From Echinometra lucunter (Eukaryota; Echinodermata; Echinoidea; Camarodonta; Echinometridae): a stretch of 64,000 nucleotides of DNA. Of this stretch, positions 42,250-53,511 are shown piece by piece. The notes beneath the pieces are model-generated. The model had not been told where the DNA came from and ran no database searches. It worked only from the letters and a program-made list of their open reading frames with translations. Each line of letters begins with the position of its first letter. The first letter of the stretch is position 1. The position numbers and the translations under genes were made by a program. The DNA is taken from positions 18,752,054 through 18,816,053 of the forward strand of contig CM057167.1 of NCBI GenBank assembly GCA_029962745.1, written 5' to 3'.

Positions 42250-42912
42250 GTTTTGTTTTATCAAGTGGTCAAACTCTTAGGACATTATGGATTTCATTTT
42301 AAAGACTGGTGAGAAATAGGGTGTGGATATTTCTGCAATGGGGAAGCATAAAAGTATCTCATCAGTGATTCTTTAAACCACTCACACTTCATTCCTTCAG
42401 CATTTCATTGACCCTAAAGAATGTATAGACTCCATTGGTGAAGATTGATGAAAAATAAATATAGGGTGTGAATTTTTCATTAGTCTGGGGCAATCATCTC
42501 ATGTCCGCACTTCTTGATCTCTCACACTGGTCTCTTTTCGGCATTGAATTGGGCTTTATTCCATCTGTGAAGACTAGCGAGAAACAGGGTGTGCAATTTG
42601 TCTTCAATGCATGAGCATAACTGTCTCTTGTTAGCTTCTTCTAGAAGCATATCAGAACAGTTTCTTTCAGGGTTGCATCAAACTTTAAGGATTGTATGGA
42701 CTCCATCCTGTGAAGGCTGGTGAGAAACAGGGTGTGCACTTTATCTTCAATCCACAAGCATAATTGTCTCTTGTTAGCTTTTCTCGAAGCCTATCATGAT
42801 GGTTTCATTCAGCGTTGCATCAACTTTAAGGATTGTGTAGACTCCATTCGTGAAGATTGGTGAGAAAAAGGGCGTGGATCTTTCTTCAATCCGCAAGCAC
42901 AAAGGTCGCTTG
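42250..42912 (-). repeat. Tandem array of the DPY19L terminal coding segment (about 140-bp unit, about five copies)
   Basis: Anchor (A)CTCCAT..GTGAAG occurs at about 42838, 42697, 42555, 42428 and, decayed, about 42285. The first copy (about 42770-42912) is coding; the copy at 42628-42771 is closely similar and later ones are more diverged. On the minus strand even the fourth copy keeps TTCACCAATGGAGTCTATAC, the codons for FTNGVY. Confidence 0.8.
42555..42560 (-). promoter_or_regulatory. Candidate poly(A) signal AATAAA for DPY19L
   Basis: AATAAA on the minus strand, about 215 bp after the stop codon, within the third copy of the terminal-exon repeat. Confidence 0.4.
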
Positions 42913-42966
42913 TTAGCATTTGCTGGATCCTCAATGTCCCAAATCTCTGGCATACTACACCCCATC
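42774..42966 (-). CDS. DPY19L1: DPY19L last exon
   Basis: [20 protein letters not shown], then [20 protein letters not shown] and [11 protein letters not shown] with stop TAA (42774-42776). The end after ILKV looks longer than I would expect for the family. Acceptor TTTTGCAG; phase 2 in. Confidence 0.93.
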
Positions 42967-45900
42967 CTGCAAAAGAATTCAGAAAAAAGAGGTATACACA
43001 AAATAGTAAAATACACGGAAAAACTTATGAATTTTAGCCTTTCTTGCCTAACTTGTAATTGTTTCATGGTTTTCTTTTCATTCTTTAGTCATAAAGCAGA
43101 AAATCTTCATCAATGTTACAACTTAGGTTAGGTTAGAGGCATTGTGTTCTAGCGGATACGTTGCTGGACTGTAGATAACAAGGTTCGCGGTTCAAGTACC
43201 ACCATGGCACTTATGTTTTTTGGCAAGACATTAATCTACAATTGCGACTCTCGACTCAGGTGTAGTAAATGGGTACCCAATAGAAAGAAATTCCTTGAAA
43301 TACTAGAGTGTTGCAATAGCAGCCAAGCTAAAACCTGGGTAATAACAGTAGACCGCCAGGAGTGTCTAGTCTGACAAACAAGAGCGCTATACATGAACCC
43401 ATCGTTATCATCATAATTATTACTACTGAAAAAAATATAAATATATTAAAAACATTATGTAGCACTGAACCACATGTTGCTATATTCATTTTCTTCTACA
43501 ATGCAACTGTAGTTGCATTTACCAAGTAAATGCAACAGTGAAATGCAAAACTGTAAAATGACACATATCTTAAAACATACATGGAGTAGATAACTACAGC
43601 AAGTTTTCAATTTTGCAAATGAATTATATATGTACTTGAATAGAGCATGAAATCCCCCAACCAAAATCATTTTGATTCAACATTCCTCTCAAAGATATTT
43701 AAACAAGCATGCATATTTTCACCAGTGCCAAGGTGCACATTTGCTGAATTGCCTTTCGTGCTGATTGGCACAAAACAGTAGGTGCCCACTAACTGAAGGA
43801 TTGCTCTGTGCAACACAGCAGCTTTGCAAAATAAAAAATTTCTGGCACTGATGATATGGCAACCTTATCATTAAAGGATAATTGTACACCCAAATCATTT
43901 AAACAATCTCGAAGTCTTTTGGCAAAACTTCTCCCTTGAGAAATACAATTTTGCCTAGTGAGATCATTTGAGTAATTCCTCTGGGATTACTCACTTTGAT
44001 CTGCGAGTACACCAGGATCTCTCCAGGACAGCATACTGGACTCCTAGAGACTTGTAACCTTTATGAACCTCTTTAGCTGGTTTGCGGCTGTACATGGCAT
44101 ATATTAGCTTGGTTCTTGCCCTGGTCAGGAGAAACAAATAATGATCTTTTTGCTGAATTTCTTTCTTTGTTCTGTATTTTTCATGTTCATTATTCAAATA
44201 TTGTTCCAATATTTAATGATTAAATGTACCTAGATCCAACACACCTGAAACTCCAACAAGTCATCAGCTTCAGCAGATGCAATACATGATCTCTATTATC
44301 TACTATCAACAAAGATGATTTCCTTTTAATAAATTCTGAGAGAGATTGATAGGAACAGCCACAGCGTAGGACCCCAATTAAATCCTCGTAAACTCGTAAA
44401 AGCTTTTGAATTCGTAACGGCTACTGAGCACCTCGCTGAGAGAGGATCAATGAATCCTCGAAAATACACCCTCTTGTTTCTTCCTTATTTTGGCACTGAA
44501 ATTCATAAAAATTTCATATTACATCAGAAATGATGATATTACTCTTCATTTTCATTTTCTCTGAAAACAGTTGGGTATTTTTTGAAATGCAAGTATTTTT
44601 CAGCTCCAGAGGCCGTTGGAAGAGGTGTTTATTTTTTCGCGACACAAACCTAGGAGAGCATGAATATGCAAACAATTGACATGTTACTAGACTTCAGTGT
44701 CCAGGCTAACTTTCTGTGTATTTTCTTGTTTGCGCAATGAATAGTTTTCTATCAATCTGCCTTCAAAAGTCACGGTTTTAACATAATACGACTGTAAACT
44801 GTCACTACTGCGCATGCGCTTTTCCGACTTTTTCCCTGAATGAGCTAAGTTGAGCTCATTACGTCATGCATATCGTTGCACGTTGCGTATATCGACGACC
44901 AACCAGGCCAGCGTAGCACTGCAGCAGCCCCCAGCAAGCAGCAAGCATTCGCTGTTTATGCGAGGCCAAAATAATTGTATGCATGTAATTTTCTTTTAAT
45001 TTCCTTTCTGTAAAACTGTTCATCATTTGTTTACCATTCCATGCATTGTTCTATGCTTTCTGAACCATTTATTTTATCTAGAAGTGCATGGGTCTCGTGT
45101 GGTTCACACCACAGATAGTTCAGTTAGCTTCACACTGCGCAGTATGCAGTGCGAAGGCCGTGCATGAACCAGAGTACGTGGGACTACATGAGATGAATCT
45201 TGAAGGGTTCGTGAATGACATTGCCTTGGATTTTTTCCCGACATAACTGTTCAACAGTAAATTTTGAAAAGATATTCGGAGAGGACTTTTGATATACTTT
45301 GATTGTTCATATATGCAAGCTTTGATCTTGGGCAATAACAGAAAATATGAAAAATAACGCAACTTTTGCTGACTAAAAAAAAAAAAAAAAAGAATCTCAT
45401 TTCACTAATTTTTCATATAATAAAATGTGATTCTGCGACAAATAATTATCATGATGGGTTAAAACAACTCTCATTCTTTAAAATTTGGAGTTTGAATCAT
45501 TTCATTTGGTGGTTTCTAAGGCGAGATTTTACAGTTTAGCCAAGACTCTTCCAAAGCGGTTTTACGTAAACAAGTTGTTTACTTTATGCAAATTAGGCAG
45601 CACAGAGTGAAAGCTTACGGGCAGATAATTGGGGTGCTACGCTGTGGCTGGGAAGAAACAGAAGATAGATACATCAGGCACAAAAAAGATGCATTTCTGC
45701 ATTTTCTTTTTTTCTGTTTAGGTGAAGTAAATGGCAGGGCACCATTTCTACCTCTCCAGGGCCCCATTTCATAAAACTTGTTATCAGTAACAACTGCCGC
45801 ATTTCTATAGCAAATTGGCTCTCAGCCAATCAGATTCAAGGATTTCAGTAGCTTATAACAACTATTACAACTTGTTACTGATAACAAGTTTAATGAAACG

Positions 45901-48900
45901 GGGCCCTGCTATGACATTTTCTTGTATGTCCTGATGTACTGTCATTGTGTATGTATACTTTAAATACCAATAGACTTACTCTCATGTGCTTTTAAAATAC
46001 AAATATACAGATAGCAACAAAATAAAGCTTTAAAGGCATTGGTTAACATTGTTATGATTTTAAAAAATTTTGTTTTATTACTTAAAAATAGGATAAACAT
46101 AAGGCTTATAGTGTAAAAATACCAGTCTGAAAGTTTCAAAGTATAATATCCACAGGAAATATTTTTGAATATAAAAAATGTGAACCAACGTTTGAAAAAT
46201 ATACGAGGGTCGGTTGCACAGAATAGACATAAGGAGTGCGCATGCGCGTATGTCTCGCCTTACCGTACTGTGTGTATTGGCGTATCACGTGGCGGGAGGC
46301 ACATAACGGCATTTTCAAATTTAAGCAAAGTGGTCCTCTCAGTGATTGTCTCGTGAGACGAAGGATAATAAAATCGCCATTTGCATCTAACTTACACTTA
46401 CACATTCCAAATTATGGTTGGTTTCAGGGTTTTTGAGTACAAATATAAGTACTCATGCACATGTTTCATCTTAGTTTGAGAATGTTTTAAATCAGCTACT
46501 CACAAAGTTAGCCAATGCCTTTAAGTGTTATTCTTTGCATTTGAATACTCCTACTTACCTTAGTCCAGCATCTTCATAATGTGGATGATTGACTATCCTT
46601 CGTTCTGCTGAAAGTTTAATGGAAGCCATGGTTGGCATTGGTCCTGCAAATACTGCATCTAGAAAGTATACAGATTATGGAAAAGAAAACAGAGAATGAA
46701 CCTGTTCATCTACTCTCTATTGTGACCATGACCACCACCACCGCCGCAATCACTCTTATCATCATCATCATCATCATCAACATCATCATTCCAAGCACTA
46801 GTGATACAGTAACTGCAAAATTTTCCAGTGTTATCAAAGTACCAATATAAATATGAAGTCCATATTTGCAAACATAACATTAAAAAACTCCCAAACTTGT
46901 CTAATATCATCAAAACCATAACTACCACCACCATCAAATTTTTTATTATCAATTCTATCTGAATCATCTTCCTGAACTGTAGCCTGTAGATAAAAGCCTT
47001 GGGAACTGAAGTCTAGGGGTTCATTCACTCGACTCTCCATGGTTCCATCCTCTGTGCATTTGGCAGATCATTATTTCACCCACAGCTGCCTCTCTCAACC
47101 CATAAGTTGATTGGGCCTCTGGTAAAATTAAAATGCATAATGCACTGTATGAGCTTATTATTCTAAGGCTATTTCGAAGTGCAAAATGAGGCTCTATCAT
47201 AAGATATGTCCAATGCGGAAAAAAATAGAGAGAAATTCTTATCACTAACACGGTAAAAACTACTTTTGAAAAATCAACGCAAGTGCAATTTCAAAAGCCT
47301 ATAGTACTGCACACATAAATTACGTTCAGATTTCGTAATAAACTATTGTAAAGTCCACACATTTCTAAAGGTGACAGACAGGGTTACTGAAATTGCCTTG
47401 AAGTGATTTTTCGAAAGTATTTTTTTATCATGTTCACTTTACCTTTTGGTGTATTTTGCATGATCCACTCAAGCATTTCTTCCTGAGGTGCATTAGAAAA
47501 GTCACCCTGTATACTCCACTGATGCTGAAGATTCATAAAGCCCTGGATGGACATGAGTGCAAGTAAGATGAATATTGCTGCCTGGTGATGCATGTCTGAC
47601 TTGATGACTTTAAATATCTGATGGATTAAAAAGAGGAAAACAATACATACAATGGGTTGTAAAAGCAGTAGGAAAACAGAATCTGGACGAGACTAAACAT
47701 ATTTTTTTCAAGAAAGGGGAAAAAAAATATCTTTGTATATAATGAACAATGTCTCCAGGAGACGTGAGACATCGCTGAGATCATGAATGACAAAGGCTGC
47801 TGGAAAGAATTTATCCATGGATCTCAGGAGTTCTACCCGACTTGATTGATTGATTGAACTGTGATGAAATGTGACCCCCCAACCCCAACCCCCCCCCCCC
47901 CCCGGATATTTACCCCCAGGAAAACTCTCTCCCTCTCGTTTACAACTATAGAAACAAGGCGTTTGCGATGTTGTGTCTCGCCCACTTGTGAAAATAACTA
48001 GAAATATCGCGATCTGTGATGGCACACAACAGAACTGTATCGAAAGCTCATTGTGAAATAACTGGGATGGAATAACATTTGATAAAATATGAGAAGGGTT
48101 TTTTATGAAATAAATGGGCTCCTTTGTTGCCTAAGAGGTAGTGCCTGCCTGTGAAGCCTGTAAAAAACTGAGACCAACAAATAAGCACTCTAAACAAACA
48201 GCATCAAAATCAGCTGCAAAATAGAGAAGTAGTATTTACTAGCAGAAATCTGCATGAGTAATTTTTACATAATTCTACATTACGAATGTTTACACAATAT
48301 CTGTGTACAAGTTCAGAAGCGTCACCTATGATTATCAGTTGAGCAATCAGATTCAACACTGGACAAGAAATGACAGAGGAAAAGCAAATTCAAGAATTTG
48401 AAAACATCTGTAACATATGACCTCCAATGACCTTTCACCTTATCATGTGAAGTCCAACAGAATGATAACATGCACTTCCCCTTAGTGATCTGCAACCCAA
48501 GTTTGACTGAAAAGTGTGACACGGTTGCAAAGTTTTGTGTCATAAGAGAGTCTTGCACGTAAACTTTAACCGTTCAACGTTTGACCTGTAATGACCTTTG
48601 ACCTGACCATGTGACCTCTGACTGGACCATAACATGCAGGTCCCCTTAGTGCATCTACAACCCAAGTTTGATAGATAAGTGTCACACGGTTGCAGAGTTT
48701 TGTGTCATAAGAGAGTCTTGCACGTAAACTTTAATGTTTGACCTGAAATGACCTTTGACCTTACCATGTGACCTATGACTGGACCATAACATGCAGGTCC
48801 CCTTAGTGCATCGACAACCCAAGTTTGATAGATAAGTGTCACACGGTTGCAGAGTTTTGAGTCATAAGAGAGTCTTGCACGTAAACTTCAACGTTTGACC

Positions 48901-51900
48901 TGAAATGACCTTTGACCTTTCCATGTGACCTCTGACTGGACCATAACATGCAGGTCCCCTCAGTGCATCTACAACCCAAGTTTGGTTGAAAAGTGAGTCA
49001 CGGTTGCAAAGTTATGTGTGATAAGAGAGTCTTGCACGTCAACTTTAACATTTGACCTGAAATGACCTTTGACCTTACCATGTGACCTCTGACTGGACAA
49101 TAAGATGCAGGTCCCCTTAGTGCATCTACAACCCAAGTTTGATTGAACAGTGTCACACAGTTGCAGAGTTTTGTGTCATAAGAGAGTCTTGCACGTAAAT
49201 TTTAACGTTTGACCTAAAATGACCTTTGACCTTACCATGTGACCTCTGACTAGAGCATAACATGCAGGTCCGCTTAGGGCATCTACAACCCAAGTTTGGT
49301 TGAAAAGTGAGTCACGGTTGCAGAGTTTTGTGTCATAAGAGAGTCTTGCACGTAACTTTAACGTTTGACCTGAAATGACCTTTGACCTTACCATGTGACC
49401 TCTGACTGGACCATAACATGCAGGTCCCCTTAGTGCATCTACAACCCAAGTTTGGTTGAAAAGTGAGTCACGGTTGCCAAGTTATCTTTCATAACGTTTG
49501 TGACGGACGGACGGACGGACGACGGACGGACGACATTTGGATCCCTTAGTCTCGCCTTCACCTCCGGTGGGCGAGACAAAAACCAGAAACTTTTGCAACA
49601 TGAAAGTTTCTAGAATTGTTTAACTGGCTATTTTCACCGCATGAGACTTTAGAATACTGCAAAAGTTTATATTATCATGAATGGGACTAAGTTAGTTATC
49701 ATAGTGGCAAGAAACTATGATGAATCTCAAACACTCCTGAATTTCATGAAACTTTAATCCATATGTTAAGTCCGATTTCACGAAGGGGATTGCAATTTTC
49801 CTACATGTAGGAGCTAGTAGTTATTAGGGGTTGGCAGTCTAGGGGATACTGTCTTGATTCCAGGGTAAAAACTCTCTTGATGGAGCTCATATAGCTCCCT
49901 AAAATCCTTAAAACCCAATTCTTTGGAGCGACCGTTTTCTTGAGTCGCCCTCGCCTCAGCTCCAAAAATAAGTAATAATTTACAGATCGTGGTCTAGGAG
50001 CAGCAGAATTAACCTTTCTTGAAACAATACACATATTAACACATCATACTGATACTCAATTATGCATATACTCTCAAGGAGAAAAGTGGGATATCAGCAA
50101 TTAAAATTCAACACAGCTCCCTTGGGCCTAGAAATAGCTCTTGCAAAGTTATCCACTGGAGCATTATTTTTTTCAGAGAATAGCTCTTGTGGGAAAAAAA
50201 GTATTTTTTACCCTGCTTGATTCAATCTCCAGGTTTTCACTTACTTGTTTTGATGCTAGCATGCTTGAAATAAGACATAAATGTGGGGAGAAGAAGACTT
50301 TCAGTCTCATGACCAAAACTGCCATTACCAAGAATGCTGACAGCTGGAACATGTGATACACCAACTGGAAAAAAAAAAGAAGAGGAAATAAGGGTGCAAA
50401 AGGCATTAAAGATGTCTTTGGAGTACACACTGGCAGGAAAAATTTGGTGATTTATCTTTCCACAATATAATCTAAGACAGATTTTATGGTTCAATATCAC
50501 TGAAGACTTGTTATGTTTTTATTTCTTGCAGCTGAAGAATACATCATTTTGATACTCTGCATTCAACAAATTTCAGTATCCTATCTTTGTGTGGGATTCT
50601 TTTAAGACTTTCACTACTTCAAAGTGAACTGACAACAAATAATAATAATAATAATAATAATAATAACTCAGAAAACAAGATCAATTTCAATATTATGGCT
50701 GAGGAAGATGTAACAATTATTCACTGGACATACATAGTGTACATACCTGGGGCCCGTTGCATAAAACTTTTACCAGAGTTTTTTATGGCAAAATTTGAGG
50801 AAACTATGGCAAAAAAAAATTTGCCATAGTTTTCCATTACATAAAAATTTGCCAGACCTTTTTTTGCCAGAAAAAAAGTCTGGCAAAAGTTTTATGCAAT
50901 GGGCCCCAGGTAAGTTTTCCTTATTAGTTTAATTCATTACTTCGACTTCAGGGACAAGTGCGGCATCATTAAATTCCTTAACACTTAATTACAGCAGACC
51001 ATATCAAAGATAAATATGCCCCTAAAATGAAACATAATAACATAATATAACACACACTCAATGCACGATGATTATGGTGGAAAATGCTTATAAACGATCT
51101 TACCTCTGCATGAGGCAACTGCCTCTCTTCTCTGTAAAGAAATCAAATGAAAAAAGTGCATAATATAAAATATCATTAGAGTATTCAACAAACACAACAA
51201 CAACAATATTGCTTCTGCATGAAAGAGCCAATTGCAAAAATATCTCAATAACAGTATTACGTGTAGCAAATAGTAGCAAATACAGTTGGAGAAATTTCCA
51301 TCAATTATTTGAAGTAGTTTGCATTGAGAATTGCTATCCTAAGCTGCCTTTCTAAGGTTCTATGACACAGAGAGTAAAAAGCTGTGGACGAATCCAAGTC
51401 TTAAAAACTTGTTGCAAAATGTAACGTCATGAGTTTGCCTGTGCAACTCTTGGCAAAACTCCCTTTTATTTGAGCCTTGAGTACACATTCAAGTGTGTTC
51501 ATTACCACAAGCAGCATGGTTTTCCGTGCCATACGTGAACACTAAACAAGGCAAACGCCAAGCGTTGTCTCGCCTGCATATTGCAGTCATGAAGAGACTG
51601 CATGTCAAAACTATGCTATATGACTTCTGAGGCTGTCAGCAGTTTAGGGGGTGAATTGTGGTTCTGACAGTTTACATATGCAATAATGGTATAGGCCTAC
51701 TTTATCCCTAGGAAATCAGATAACACTAAGAATGCTGTTAATACTATGAAGCTATAATTATTTCCATGCAAGTAAGGAAATGAATGTTAGTGAAAAAGAA
51801 TGTAACTGATAATAATGTGAGTAAAATTGTAAAATTAAATTAATTATTAAGGTGTTATGGCAAACTTATTGTTTGAAAAATGGAGGAAAGGTTGTGCTTT

Positions 51901-53479
51901 AACCTTAATCAAATTCAATTCACATTCAAACTTGACCTGCACCTTCAAGAGATGGACCTCTGGTATGAATTTGGTGATTCCACGTCAAAGCTATAGAAAG
52001 TTATTAGGTGTACAACATAGCACAGTGCCAGTTATGAAAAGTTCATTGACCTTTGACCTTTGACCTTAATCAAATTCAACTCACATTCGAACTTGACCTG
52101 CACCTTCAAGAGATGGACCTCTCATATGAATTTGGCAATCCTACCTCGAAGGTATAGAAAGTTATTGTGTGTACAACATAGCATAGTGCCAGTCATGGAA
52201 AGTTCATTGACCTTTGACCTCTGACCTTATTCAAATTCAACTCATACTCAAACTTGACCTGCACCTTCAAGAGATGGACCTCTGGTATAAATTTGGTGAT
52301 CCCACCTCGAAGCTATAGAAAGTTATTGTGTGTACAACACAGCACAGTGCCAGTCATGGAAAGTTCATTGACCTTTGACCTTTCACCTTAATCAAATTCA
52401 ACTCACATTCAAACTTGACCTGCACCTTCAAGAGATGGACCTCTGGTATGAATTTGGTGATTCCACGTCAAAGCTATAGAAAGTTATTAGGTGTACAACA
52501 TAGCACAGTGCCAGTTATGAAAAGTTCATTGACCTTTGACCTTTGACCTTAATCAAATTCAACTCACATTCGAACTTGACCTGCACCTTCAAGAGATGGA
52601 CCTCTCATATGAATTTGGCAATCCTACCTCGAAGGTATAGAAAGTTATTGTGTGTACAACATAGCACAGTGCCAGTCATGGAAAGTTCATTGACCTTTGA
52701 CCTCTGACCTTATTCAAATTCAACTCATACTCAAACTTGACCTGTGCCTTCAAGAGATGTACCTCTGGTATAAATTTGGTGATCCCACCTCGAAGCTATA
52801 GAAAGTTATTGTGTGTACAACACAGCACAGTGCCAGTCATGGAAAGTTCATTGACCTTTGACCTTTCACCTTAATCAAATTCAACTCACATTCGAACTTG
52901 ACCTGCACCTTCAAGAGATGGACCTCTTGTATGAATTTGGCAATCCTACCTCGAAGGTATAAAAAGTTATTGTGTGTACAATATAGCACAGTGCCAGTCA
53001 TGGAAAGTTCATTGACCTTTGACCTTTGACCTTATTCAAATTCGACTCATATTCGAACTTGACCTGTGCCTTCAAGAGATGGACCTCTGGTATGAATTTG
53101 GTGATCCCACCTTAAAGCTATAGAAAGTTATTGGGTGTACAACACAGCACAGTGCCAGTCATGGAAAGTTCATTGACCTTTGACCTTTCACCTTAATCAA
53201 ATTCAACTCACATTCGAACTTGACCTGCACCTTCAAGAGATGGACCTCTTGTATGAATTTGGCAATCCTATCTCGAAGGTATAAAAAGTTATTGTGTGTA
53301 CAATATAGCACAGTGCCAGTCATGGAAAGTTCATTGACCTTTGACCTTTGACCTTATTCAAATTCGACTCATATTCGAACTTGACCTGCGCCTTCAAGAG
53401 ATGGACCTCTGGTATGAATTTGGTGATCCCACCTTAAAGCTATAGAAAGTTATTGGGTGTACAACACAATTGTTGACGA

Positions 53480-53511
<32 letters not shown>

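Larger units (their letters stand above)
44121..46558. other. DPY19L intron, partly MITE-filled
   Basis: 44121-45758 has no recognised gene. A mixed CpG-containing stretch lies at about 44800-44960. The MITEs at 45759-45907 and 46030-46524 fill the 5' part of the intron on the gene strand. Confidence 0.5.

Noticed and set aside
46165..46436. Short frames on both strands
   Set aside because: Lie inside the 495-bp TTAA-ended MITE, which has no conserved protein.
51860..53470. Regular repeat array that could be taken for CRISPR
   Set aside because: About 162-bp tandem units with no unique spacers, in a eukaryotic intron.
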